Notes under the pieces: model-generated
The model's database searches: none
What the model was told of the DNA's origin: nothing
What the model saw: the letters and a program-made list of their open reading frames with translations, nothing else
From: Xestospongia muta
Taxonomy: Eukaryota; Porifera; Demospongiae; Haplosclerida; Petrosiidae
Direction of reading: 5' to 3'
Assembly: GCA_963693285.1 (NCBI GenBank)
Contig: OY848930.1
Location: 5,022,001-5,086,000, forward strand
DNA: 64,000 bases
In this document: in pieces, positions 12,305 through 24,400 of the stretch
Numbering within the stretch: position 1 is the stretch's first letter
How the letters are laid out: each line of letters opens with the position of its first letter
Translations under genes and position numbers: made by a program

Positions 12305-13023
12305 AAAGAAAGAAAGCTGTATAAATTTTATCTTTGACTTGTATCTATTAATAATTGATGTACTACAATAGATAGATATTATAGTTAATAAGATACTCTG
12401 AGAGAGAGTGGTTATAATTTAGTGTAATTATACACGTGTTGTATGGTAGTTTAGATGACCTATAGGGTTGCTTCTGTTTTGACAATATTGCATAGTTTGA
12501 TGTAATAGTATAGATATATAGATGGATATCTTTTTCATATCTCTCTGAGATACTCCGAGTGAGAATTACTGTACAACAATGTAATATTAACACAAGTAGA
12601 AGAAGTGAAGAATGAATTCCTTTTGTGACTTCAGTATGTCAGTTTTATTGGAAATGGTATTACTAGTTTGTATAAACTAACATTGATACTTAAAGTATGT
12701 ATATTTTGTATGTAAACTAAACATGTTATTATCTATAGGAATACATGTAATGTACACCATGATATGTATTTTACATATAAACACATAATAATAGTACATG
12801 TAGACATACCAAGTACCAGCTGTATTATGTACTGGTCATGTTATTGTACATTATTTTTACAAAGTGATTCACTGTTTGATAATTTAGATTATAATGAGTC
12901 TTGTTATTATAGGAGAAAGCTGAAACCACTTATGTTGGATATGCTAACTTGCCCAATCAAGTTTTTAGAAAAGCAGTTAAAAGAGGTTTTCAATTCTCAC
13001 TAATGGTAGTAGGTGAGTCTCTT

Positions 13024-13074
<51 letters not shown>

Positions 13075-16000
13075 TAGTAATAGTAAGTAGTTAACATACC
13101 ACAAATCCCAAAAGAAATATGTCTTTTCCCATATTCTTTGAACTGTTGTGATAACGGTCTGATAGTAACAGGTCATTTGATCCAATAATAACAGGAACTT
13201 ATCCTAACTATCATTAAGTCTACTAATAATAGGAACATACCCCATATAAACCTAACTACTATTAGCTCTACTAATAATAGGAACATACCCCATATAAACC
13301 TAACTACTATTAGCTCTACTAATAATAGGAACATATCCCATATAAACCTAACTACTATTAGGTCTACTAATAATAGGAACATACCCCATATAAACCTAAC
13401 TACTATTAGGTCTACTAATAATAGGAACATACCCCATATAAACCTAACTACTATTACTCTATAGGCCAAAGTGGACTTGGAAAATCAACTCTTATAAATT
13501 CTCTGTTTATGACTGATCTCTATGAAGACTGTACATATAGTCCATCTCCACAACGACTACCTAGAACCACCGAGGTACAAAATAAGTTAAATAACATTCT
13601 ATTTAATGCACATGTAACTATTAGACGTTACTAAGTCTTAGATTACCAATCAACAATGCTAGATTTCTTAGCAACCATTACTAAAAGTATTTTGTTTACT
13701 GTGGAGATATACTGAGCAGACTGTCCTTATTGTATCTTAATTAACAAGCCTTACTCCATGTTGTGGTCTTGTAATTTAATTATTAATGTAATTTTTTATT
13801 AATTACACGTACATGTTTTTAATAATTAGATAAAGGAATCTACTATTTTTGTGGATGAAGGTGGAGTCCGTCTTGAATTGACTGTTGTGGACACACCTGG
13901 ATTTGGTGACATTGTTGATAACACAAAATGGTGGGTGTGTCCTATGTTATTAGTTTTTTGACACCTCCCACTTTAGTTGGCCACCAATTTTGGAATACAT
14001 TGAGTCAAAATATGAGAAATATTTGAATGATGAATCGAGAGTAAATCGTGGTCAAATTGAAGACTATCGTGTTCATTGTTGTCTTTACTTCATCCCACCC
14101 AATGGTCATGGACTGCGACAAATTGACATTGAATTTATGAAGCAATTACATGAGAAAGTTAGTACATTTTACATCATCCTATATTAACATTAATGTTTAT
14201 TGTTTATTACAGACTAACATTGTACCTGTGATTGCTAAGGCTGACACCTTCACTCCAGAAGAATGTGTCCGATTTAAGAAAGTTGTAAGTAAACTAGTTA
14301 ATCTACTATTGTTGCTCTAAAGCTAACAAACATTAGTTATACTTGTTTAAACAACCTTTTAATATGAGTGTTTTGGATTAGAGGAAAATTCATCAAAAAT
14401 GTTAGTTTAGTTATATACTATAGTAGAAGTTTTTCTATAAAGATAAACTGGACCTCTCTAATCAGAGATAAGTGTCAAAAGGGGATGTCCCTACAATTAG
14501 TCCAGTTAGTTTATCACCTACATTTAGCAAGATTCCACTTGATATGTAGAATTGATATGACAGTCGCTAATTTTGTATCAACAGACAGTTTTGTTAGTTA
14601 TGTCTGAAATAATGTATATTTGTCAACTACGCTACGTGGAATGAATATAATAGATTATATAATTGTATTGTATTGTATTGTATTGTATTGTATTGTATTG
14701 TATTAGGTATTACAAGATATTGCTGATAATGGTATCAAGATATATCAGTTCCCTGATGCTAATTTAGATGAGGAAGATGACGCAGCTAATCAAAAACTTA
14801 GAGTATGGATGATTAGATTAATGAATGGATAGACAGACAAATGGACAGATAGTCTGTTATTAGGCTATTTCTTTCTAGGAAGCCATTCCTTTTGCTGTTG
14901 TTGGTAGTAATACTATTATAGAAGTGAATCAGAAGAAAGTACGAGGACGACAATATCCTTGGGGCGTGGCAGAAGGTGTGTCCTATAACAAGCAATATAC
15001 TGTGTGATGTGTTATTTTTTTCAGTTGAGAATGAAGGACATTGCGACTTTACAACACTTAGAAATATGATTATTAGGTAAATCTCTCCTCTAACCTTTCC
15101 TTGTTTTGTTTCCTTTTCATTGATGCAATCTCCTGTTTGCTATATTTATCTTTTCTTTTCCTTTCCTTTCCTTGATGTAGAACTCATATGCAAGATCTTA
15201 AGGATATCACTAACAATGTTCACTATGAGAATTATCGATGTACTAAGTTAGCGAGTGTTAGTAGTGTGACTGGTTCAACTGAAAAAGTAGCACCATCAAG
15301 GTAAACTAGGACTATTATATGATAATTTACTATTCTCTCTCTCTCTCTCCTCTCTCGTAGGGATCCTCTTGCTCAATTTGAAGTTGAGAAGAAAGAACAT
15401 GAGAAAAAAATGCGTCGTATGGAGGAGGAGATGGAGGATGTGTTTGAAGTGAAAGTGCGCGAAAAATTGCAAAAATTAGAAGACATCAAACATGATGTAA
15501 GTTCATTAAATATTCATAAGATAATAAGTTAATCACTCGGTCCATTTTCATAATTAATTTATTTCTAAGTCAAATTATTATTACTACTGATTCTTTCAAA
15601 CCACACAAGACAGAGACCAATACTACCCATTCCCATGTTGATTATCTACATAATACCATATAAAGTCATTGTAGTTTAACCCTATAAACCTGGAGTAAAT
15701 GAAGACTTAGTATACAAGTCATACAGTTAACACCTAGTTAACAGTCAACACTCATATTATGTCATTGCTCAGTTATAGAGTAAACACTTGTCTATGCTAT
15801 AGTAACTCTATGGATCATCATAGTAGTGGTTGCTATGGTAGTACTGTAAATGTTCTATTTCTAATTAAGCATACTCTTAGAAATAATTTCATTAACTTTC
15901 AAAACACATTTGTAATATACTGTATTAATGTAAACTGGTTATATTTTAATTATCACAATGATTATTGTGTGGGTGTGGGTGATAACATATATATGTCATG

Positions 16001-17961
16001 TATAAAGGCGTGTTTGTCACGAGTAAATAAATGTTTTTATGTTTGGCAAACCACCTACTATTATAGACCATTGTCTCTCTATTGTATGTTTTCTATTGCC
16101 TACTGAATTGACTCAATTCATTTTTAAATACTTTACCTTTTCACCTACTTAATTTTCTCATGTATCCATATATTCTAACTATCCATCCATTTAATTTTCC
16201 CATGCATCCATATATTCTAACTATCCATCCATTTAATTTTCCCATGCATCCATATATTCTAACTATCCATCCATTTAATTTTCCCATGTATCCATATGTT
16301 CTAGCTATCCATCCATTTTATTGTCTATTCATCTATAGCTTAATCGTCGTAAAGAGACTATGACACGTGCCATAGAGCAACAAGAACGAGAGATAGCAGA
16401 ACAAAGGAGACAATTTGATGAAGACAAGAAACAATTTGATCTTGAGCATCAAAAATATATGGAACAACTGGAATCAAGCATGAGGCATGCTGGGATCAAC
16501 ACAAAGTAAGCTCCACCCCCTTAATTATTGCAATATGAGTGTATAAGCCCCTGTGATTATAACAATATTAATAAATAAATGTATATTGATAAATAAATGT
16601 ATATTAATAAATAAATGTATATTGATTATATTAATAAATAAATGTATATTGATAAATAAATGTATATTAATAAATAAATGTATATTAATAAATAAATGTA
16701 TATTGATAAATAAATGTATATTAATAAATAAATGTATATTAATAAATAAATGTATATTGATAAATAAATGTATATTAATAAATAAATGTATATTGATGTG
16801 TGAGTAAATCCCTATAATGATAATGATGTTATTTGATAAAAGGTAGTGTTATGTGAGTAAACCACTGTAAATAATACTAATTAATATTAGGGATAAGCCT
16901 GATTGGTACTATGTATTCTTGTAATATGATATGGTATGCTTTATTGACCACAAATGAGAAGGAAAACCATGTACTAATATCCACAGCTGCTGTTATATAT
17001 GGTCATTATTGTGGTCTATTGGTTAATATCCTGCAATAACATGTGCTTTATTTGTGATGCAATCATGGGAAGATATGTACTGGAGACAGTTCTTGGTAGG
17101 GATAAGGAGATTGAAAGTTGACATTCAATGGTTGCATAATTTATAAGGTTTCTTTGTCCATTATGTTATAATGTTCAATATAAATAATGACATGATAGTG
17201 TGGGCAATATCAATAATATTTACATGTACATGTATATGTGTACATGTACATGTACATGTATATGTACATATACATGTACATGTACATGTACATGTACATG
17301 TGGTATTATTGTTTGCTAGTTCTTACAATAAACTGTTATTATTATTGTTCACTATGAACTTGTCGTGTCATAGAGTGGTTTATGTAAACAACTACAATTC
17401 TTTTACATGGAGGAATGTATTTCGTCTCGTTATTTTGTTAACAATACAACATATATCACAATATCTTGTTTGTCGCATGCATAGTTGTAATTTTCTGAGT
17501 TTTTTTTTAGTGTTCGACAATGCATCCTCCTCTGCATAGTATAGTAATGAATTACTATTAAGTAGTGGTCTACTAGTTTTAATATCTTTTGATCTTAACT
17601 ACTTAACTCTCAACATTAGCAGCAAACAAACTCAATAAGGACAATCTGTTATCTATTGTATTAACCTTGTGAATCTGGATATACTGAAAAATACTGGAGT
17701 ATACTGACTTTGTGTTTAAACTTCACTATAATATGAAATAGTATACAGAAATCAATGTTATCAATTTATTTATGTAATAACACTGTTTTCTTAATCTGTT
17801 CATCTGTTTCACTTTTCATATATTCATTTTTAATACATAAAGTCTGGTTTTCTAAGTCTATGTAATCTGGTTATTTAATCTCTTAATGGCATAAACATAT
17901 TATATCTTATCATTTACTTTACAGAAGCAAAAAAGATGAAAAGGGCAAAAAGAAGAAGTAG
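12113..17961 (+). CDS. SEPTIN7: Septin, SEPT7-type
   Basis: GTP-binding cytoskeletal protein that polymerises into filaments at the cell cortex, cleavage furrow and cilium base. Thirteen exons: 12113-12151, 12913-13012, 13465-13574, 13830-13930, 13977-14157, 14213-14284, 14707-14802, 14879-14975, 15025-15076, 15181-15300, 15361-15496, 16339-16505, 17925-17961; frame intact, 435 residues. P-loop GQSGLGKST, switch-II DTPGFGD, specificity motif AKAD, septin-unique block [35 protein letters not shown]. The last three exons form a charged coiled coil ending in a lysine-rich tail. [14 protein letters not shown] before the P-loop points to the SEPT7 group. First intron is long (761 nt); several introns carry tandem repeats. 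Confidence 0.94.
13190..13460. repeat. 48-bp minisatellite, about 5.5 copies, septin intron 2
   Basis: Direct repeats of a 48-bp unit (core ACTAATAATAGGAACATA, then CCCATATAAACCTAACTA) fill most of the intron before the exon encoding the P-loop. Copies differ at only a few positions. The 48-bp period is a multiple of three, which explains the spurious open frame on the minus strand. A CT/CA microsatellite (13018-13070) precedes it. Confidence 0.95.
14660..14706. repeat. TATTG pentanucleotide repeat abutting a splice acceptor
   Basis: About eight copies of TATTG run straight into the acceptor TATTAG of the septin exon starting at 14707, standing in for a normal polypyrimidine tract. Confidence 0.85.
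16150..16335. repeat. 42-bp minisatellite, about four copies, septin intron
   Basis: Unit of 42 bp built around CATATATTCTAACTATCCATCC and TTTAATTTTCCCATG; the last copies are slightly diverged. It is pyrimidine-rich on the coding strand and ends about a dozen bases before the acceptor at 16337-16338. Confidence 0.93.
16553..16800. repeat. 18-bp minisatellite, about 13 copies, last septin intron
   Basis: Unit AATAAATAAATGTATATT (with G/A variation at one site). Period is a multiple of three, producing a spurious NKCILI-repeat frame. No coding value. Confidence 0.95.
17217..17303. repeat. Self-complementary TGTACA/CATGTA tract
   Basis: About 85 bp of overlapping ACATGT and TGTACA hexamers. 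Since each hexamer is its own reverse complement, the whole tract can fold on itself as DNA cruciform or RNA hairpin. It lies in the last septin intron. Confidence 0.9.
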
Positions 17962-18576
17962 CCACACCCCTTGTTTCCTCGTGACCAAAAGCCTATACTT
18001 TTAATGACTGAACTTAGTGGTTAATTAATAAGCTTCCTTGTGATTAGTTAATTAAAACAATTATTAAAACTCTAATATTCAATTTCATTAGTTCATAATT
18101 TCTCTTTTTTATCATGTCCGAAATCATTATTAAATGTTAGTAAATAATATTACCCACCACAGTTTGTTTATGCTTTTTGTTTGGTTATTTTCGGAGTGTA
18201 TTTACATGTCATTGTTGGGACATGTGACTTTATTTAGAATTATTTTATTTTATCATCAAAGGATATTTGGTCTCCCTTTATAATATATAATAGAACTATT
18301 GTTTGACATTTATGTTGGCACTCTGCTATTACATAGCATCATTAACTGTAGGCAGGCCACTAAGTGGATGTGATTGTTACCATGTTAATACATCTGTGAT
18401 GTCTGGTTTCAGTTATGATTGTAATACATCAAGTGTCCTTACCAATTATACAGGATGTTATATCAACAAGGTCTGTTTGTTTACGTTATACACTCTGTCT
18501 GGTATTAATATATCATAATAGAATTACGTAACTGTTAGACAAACACATTGTATGCTTTTAAATTATACGTATGTGT
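17962..18576. other. Intergenic, convergent 3' region
   Basis: AT-rich sequence between the septin stop and the stop of the next (minus) gene. A 71-codon frame at 18303-18518 has a cysteine-containing reading but no splice context or recognisable family, so I do not call it. Several AATAAA-like signals. Confidence 0.5.
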
Positions 18577-20073
18577 CTAGTATAGTTTTGTTCCTCTAAG
18601 CCATGTGTTTGATGTTATTGGTTGTTTCTGATGTATTATTAGTGCATTGAGAGAGGGAGGAGCTAATGAAGCATTGGGTAACTTCCCACGTCTTGTTCCA
18701 TGTAATGAATCAATTGTCTGACTTTGTGGGAGTGGTTTGAATTGTGATTGATTAAAGGGTGTGGTTTGTTTTGGTTGTCGAGTGAAGGTGATGGTGATAT
18801 CCATTGGTCCAGTGTCATAATGAGTATATGTTTCATGATGGTGGTCTCCAGCTGCTGGAAAACAATACTGAGAGGGAACTGATCTATGTTGAAGTGAAGG
18901 AAGTCGTACTGGTTTATTGTTGTGTGAAAAGATCTGTAATGGAAGGAAAGAGATTAATATGAATGAACAGACAGCCAGCTGGATAGATAGATAGACAAAT
19001 GGATGGTTGACTCAGCTTAGCCTTTGTGTTTTGTCGTAAAATTTTTAGCAGCCATGTTTACACACAGACCCAATACACTTGACAACATGACCACCAAAAC
19101 AAGGGACACCTTTACACAACTAGTATGTTATGTTTTCTGACAACATGATGGCCATTTTGAAGTACTAGTATCACTTAACACACATTACCAGTGTACTTAC
19201 AATCACACCTTAGGGGATTTAATAAAAGTTGGAGACAATTTATTTTTTTGGTCCACCATAGATCCATTTATTCATTGTTTATTTATCCATCCATATATCT
19301 ATTCATCCATATAAATTAGTATACATTAATTTATTCATCCATTTCATTTATCATTTATGTATCCATTAATCCATTACACAAACTTACATTCAAATTTTGA
19401 ACATTATCTTGAAGTTCAGCACAGGACAGTCCCATCAGCTGTTCCTCAACTTCCTCTATCGGACGACGTATCCACAATATTGGAAACCGTGTTAATGAGT
19501 GTGACTGTTGGGAATTAACGTGGGTACTACCCCTTTTAGTCTTAAAAGCAGAAGGAGGTAGAGGAGGGAGGGTAGAGCACATACTGTGCCGATCTGTCAT
19601 ATCAGTTGAGGTTAATGTAGAGGATTGCAAGAGGAGGGGACCTTTTCGAGATGTTGTACATGATTTTGGAACTTGTAGTTTGAAACCTCTTGATGTTACA
19701 TCTCTATCCGTCTCTAGAACACTAAGAACATCACCGTTCATAACTGGTTATGCAAACTGGTTTTGTAACTGTTAATGAAAAGTGGTGATAAATTCATACA
19801 TACACTATTACATGATGATAGTATGTAGTTGTTAAAGATACTGTTATGAGTTCAATTCTCAGGTTCACGGCCAAGTTTACTTGCTAATTCAATCATATCG
19901 AAAGGAAACACTCTAAGTGTTCTCAAGTTATCAAAGAGCGTACGTAATTGTTGTGTAGTTGGCCAATATGCACTGTTACCACGATAACGTATAAAAGCCT
20001 GTACCGCGGTGGGGCTGTCATTTGACCGCTTTGTGAGTGAAGTTGTAAGTTGTACTATAGTATTTGTTGCCAA
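18577..20073 (-). CDS. Uncharacterised serine/threonine/proline-rich protein, 305 residues
   Basis: Not recognised. Three exons, 20073-19869, 19743-19388 and 18933-18577, join with consistent phases into one frame, which is strong evidence for a real gene. The N-terminal 65 residues look folded and helical (WPTTQQLRTLFDNLR, VFPFDMIELASKLG). The remainder is low-complexity, rich in Ser, Thr, Pro and Gln, with basic patches (TSRGFKLQVPKS, ILWIRRPIEEVEEQL), typical of a disordered scaffold or adaptor tail. No signal peptide or membrane helix. The donor of exon 1 (GTGAAC) is weak. Start codon lies only 30 bp from the PTB-domain gene on the other strand. Confidence 0.62.
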
Positions 20074-20103
20074 GATTATTATCTAGCTGTAATAGCACAA
20101 AAT

Positions 20104-20808
20104 ATGGCTCTGAAAGTTTTTAAGAGGCGCAAAGAAACACCTTATCAGATGTGCCAAGAAGAAGAAGAAGAAGAAAGCTGTTTGATCGAGTTGGATTTGG
20201 ACTGTCACGTGCAAGAAAGAGCTCAGTTTTTGCTAGGAGATGATTCTCCTGATGGTAGGACTTATCTTTATGGTGCTACTGGAGAAGAGCAGCAAGTCTT
20301 AACGGATTGTTTCTACCTTGGCTCTTACGATATGTCAGGTCGAGCCATCAAGGGGCGAGGATGCATTGACGAACCAGCTGCACTCATATGGAAACAAACT
20401 CAACAAGACACAGGTCCTCAAGGTCGTGTTATGCGAAGAAAACACTCTCTACCATCACTGGCTCTAACAGACTGTAGACCTAAATATATTCGTATTGTTT
20501 TAACATCCGAGGAACTCAAGCTGGTTGACAATTATTCTGAAGAAGTGTTAGTCTCTTTTTGCTATCGATGGATTTCCTTCACAGGTACTCACCCAAAACA
20601 CACTCGTATGTTTTGTTTCATAGCCTGGGAACCAAAACGTAAGATGCCATATTGTCACGCATTTAAATGTGAAGATGCTCCATCAGCTAAAGCAACAGCT
20701 CTCGAATTATCTAATGTCTTCAAACGTAAATGCCAAGAATTGTTACTTCAGCCTGAAACCCATACTTCCAGACCTGTACTTCGGAAAACATTAAGTTTTC
20801 AACACTAA
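20104..20808 (+). CDS. Single-exon PTB/PID-domain protein, FAM43-like
   Basis: Intronless 234-residue protein. After an acidic run (QEEEEEES, about residues 17-25) comes a phosphotyrosine-binding-type fold: FYLGSYDMSGRAIKGRGC (about 78-95), then KYIRIVLTSEELKLVDN, HTRMFCFIAWEPKRKMPYC and a C-terminal helix AKATALELSNVFKRKCQ. The YLGS strand, the G-x-G-C loop and the closing amphipathic helix are PTB hallmarks. Vertebrate FAM43A/B are also intronless PTB proteins of similar order, hence the suggestion; a Numb/Dab/ARH relation is less likely but not excluded. Start 20104 (MALKVFKRRK) fits better than the upstream in-frame ATG at 20050, which overlaps the divergent gene. Presumably a cytoplasmic adaptor. 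Confidence 0.75.
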   Translation: MALKVFKRRKETPYQMCQEEEEEESCLIELDLDCHVQERAQFLLGDDSPDGRTYLYGATGEEQQVLTDCFYLGSYDMSGRAIKGRGCIDEPAALIWKQTQQDTGPQGRVMRRKHSLPSLALTDCRPKYIRIVLTSEELKLVDNYSEEVLVSFCYRWISFTGTHPKHTRMFCFIAWEPKRKMPYCHAFKCEDAPSAKATALELSNVFKRKCQELLLQPETHTSRPVLRKTLSFQH

Positions 20809-21492
20809 CGGAATAATTTACTTTATCCCACATTTATGACTAACTCCTAACCTTTCTCTCTCTTCTTTGATAACCAAGGAATCACAAGTTTTTAATGTTT
20901 TAAACCCTTAAAATATAATGCTGGCTGTTGTTATTTCAATGTATATTATATCTCATATATATTATTATTGTACCACAAATTGACTCGATATTATATTAAT
21001 TGTTTTCTTGTAGGTAAGTGACACCTTACTATGTATTCAACTTATTATTTTTTGTAATGTGTTGTTGGTTTTGTTTCATTAGCTTCATTGTCACTTATCA
21101 CTTGTTCAACTACAACTATAGCCACTGTTGGCAAACATTAATTTTCGTGCATTTCTATGACGTGAACGTTGTAATAATTACACATCTTTTAACCCTAAAT
21201 AGACAGTACAGTTTAGCTAACAAGACTGATAAAAACCTCACCTCCTAATAGCAATTTTAGACTGCTCCAGTGAATTGGAGGTACGCCCTCTTGTTTCTCT
21301 GCTAGCACACCCTTCGTTTGTAACCGTCCGTGTTGCTCCGTATATCTGATAATCAATTTCTTGTGTATTTCTGCTTACATCCGTTACATTTCAAACAGGC
21401 TGGGAGGTTTGTGTAGAGTTGTAATCACTTGTTAACAGCGGATTGTTATCATATTTCTTTTACACTCTCGCCTTTCTCCTTAGTTTTCTGTA
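20809..21492. other. Intergenic / 5' region of the K-Cl cotransporter
   Basis: About 680 bp, AT-rich, with no supported exon. A 76-codon hydrophobic frame at 21018-21248 looks accidental. Probably the 3' UTR of the PTB gene and the promoter and 5' UTR of the transporter. Confidence 0.45.
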
Positions 21493-24400
21493 ATGGCAAC
21501 CAAATTCGATGTGTCTGATGTTAACTTGGACGTTGAACTAGAGAATAAAGCTGATGATTGTAAGTTTTATATCAAACTTTCAACTAGACCACGTGCAGGG
21601 CATTTATTTACAATACCTGTTGTTGTTCTCTAGTACCACCAGCTCCTGATGAGTTAGTTCTGCCACAAATAAAGATAGAAGAAGTAGAAGATGATAATGA
21701 AGGACCTTCTTTCAGTGCAGAAAGAAAGAACATCAATATTAACCAATATACATTGACCAGTGAAGATAATCTAGCTTTATATGAAGTTTGTTGTATAAGA
21801 TAATAAAATTTTGCATGATTGTCTACTTTATTTTTTAGGAGGACCTCACTAGACGCCCTCGTGTCGCCAAATTCCTTTCTACATTAGTGCAATATGATTC
21901 TGGGTTTGTACCTAATCCAAAAAAAGATAAACAGAAGAAGAAAAAAGTGGAGTCATCATCTAATACTACTCTGTTTCACACTTCTCTCTCTCTCTCTCTC
22001 AGGCACCCAAGATGGGAACCATTATGGGTGTGTATTTACCAACATTACAAAATATTCTTGGAGTCATTTTATTTCTTCGTCTCACATGGATAGTCGGTAT
22101 TGCTGGTGTAGGTCAAGCATTCCTTCTTGTTTTTCTTTGTTGTGCCTGTGTAAGTCATACCATATATGGTTTTGGCAAGTAATCTTATCACCTGTTTGTT
22201 GTGGTGTGACTATCTTACTTTGTCTTGTGATTTCAATAGTTAATTCTTTATTTAGACATTTTTGACTACCATATCTCTCAGTGCTATAGCTACTAATGGA
22301 GTTGTACCAGGTAAGAAAGAATAAAAGAAAATAACATGTATAGATATCTTCTTGTAGCTGGTGGAGCTTATTTTATGATTTCAAGAAATCTGGGTCCAGA
22401 GTTTGGAGGAGCTGTTGGTATTTTATTCTATTTAGCTAATACATTTGGAACATCACTCTACACATTAGGAGCTATTGAAATATTATTGGTCAGTTAAACG
22501 ATGTAATATACTGAAGTATACTGAAGTATACTGAGATGTGTAATAATACACTAAGATATAGTGGTAATGAGACATGAAATACTAACCTTCGTTAGCACTT
22601 TGACATATCCTTCCAAATCCTGCCCAGCCTTGTTATATTAGGCTACTCTATTGTCTGTTGTTATTAAGCTAATATCATGGTTTTCCCTGATCTTCAGGAT
22701 ACGGCTTCATTGTTATTGTGAAGTAACTCACTATTGTAATTAGTACAACATCCTTTGTGATTTATCTCTCCTATTGAGTAGTACACTAAGTGGATGTGAT
22801 AAACCTTTCCTATCTCCTTACTTCTCTTTCTCTCCTATTAACAGACTTACATAGTTCCTCAAGCAGCTTTATTTGGAGAGATCCGAGGCAATCCATCTGT
22901 GCTATACAACAATTTAAGAATATATGGTACAATACTGTTACTGTTGATGACATTCATTGTGTTTGTGGGTGTTAAACTAGTAAGTGAATACAACTTGTCC
23001 CTTTGAAGCCATTGTCTAATAATTAACATGTCCATTTATATACATTGAAATAACTCTTGTAATATTAATAAATTATCTTTGAAGCCATGGTCTAATAATT
23101 AACATGTCCATTTATATACATTGAAATAACTCTTGTAATATTAATAAATTATCTTTGAAGCCATACTCTAATATTTAATATGTACATTTATATACATTGT
23201 AATAATTTCCTTGTAATGTTAACAAGTTGTCTAATTACTACAAGAATGTTTATCAATTGCTAATATAGTAGAAATGGAGTTATATAACATACAAACAAGG
23301 ACATTGTTTGTGTTCTATGTAATTGTAATACATATCATTTCTCTTTGTTGTCTTCCTTCCTTTCTTTATAGGTAAATTATTTTGCCACGTTTTGTTTGGT
23401 GTGTGTTATAGTGGCTGTTGTCTCTATATATGCTGGAGCCTTCAACCCAACCCCTCGAGCTGTGTACGTATGTTATTATAATAGGGGCTTATAATTGAGT
23501 AGGAGCTTATAATATATACCAGGCTTATATTTAGTAAAATTCCACATATTATTAACTCTAACTAATAGTAAGACTTATAGACTTACCAAGGGTCATTGTT
23601 GTAGATATTGGCATGGCTTATATACAAACTGAGGCTTACATTTAAGTAGGAACTTATTATTGATATTATATCTCTACAGGGTTTGTACAGTCAATGGAGT
23701 CCCTCTTCAAAGTGGTTTTAGTTGTCCTGCTATTGGGAATATAACTAATACAAGTAGTACATGTGACCCTGATACTCCTCGCCTTCAAAACATCTTCTCA
23801 AATGCTGTCATTACAATGGGAATACATAACACAACGGTCTATGATGATGATTCAGGATGGCAAAATGGGTTTGCACCTGTATGTCGTAATGGTATACCAG
23901 GTATTACTTCATCCAGAACTATAGTTGGTGAGTTAATGTGTAGTTGCTATAGTAACAATATCCTATTTTATATATAGATAATACTCCTGCAACTTTTCTA
24001 AGGAAAGGTGAAGCTCTACCTGGACAGCCTGCTATTGGTGGTCAAGTACAGGCTGCCCTAACTACATCATTTTTAGTATTAATTGGTATATTCTTTCCTT
24101 CAGTAACAGGTAAGTAAGTGGTTAGTTTATTATCTTCTCTTTATACGTTGTATCCATAGGAATTATGGCTGGCTCTAATAGATCAGGTGACCTCAAAGAT
24201 GCTCAGAAGTCTATTCCTATTGGCACAATAGCTGCTCAACTCACTACTACTATAATTTGTATCCATGGCTACTGAATTGAATGAATGGATAGATAGATTG
24301 ATGGATGAATGGATAGATAGATTGATGGATGAATGGATGGATAGATAGATTGATGGATGAATGGATAGATAGATTGATGGATGAATGGATGGATAGATAG

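Noticed and set aside
13173..13469. 98-codon minus-strand frame with repeated [14 protein letters not shown]
   Set aside because: Produced by the 48-bp intronic minisatellite, whose period is divisible by three; no splice or start context.
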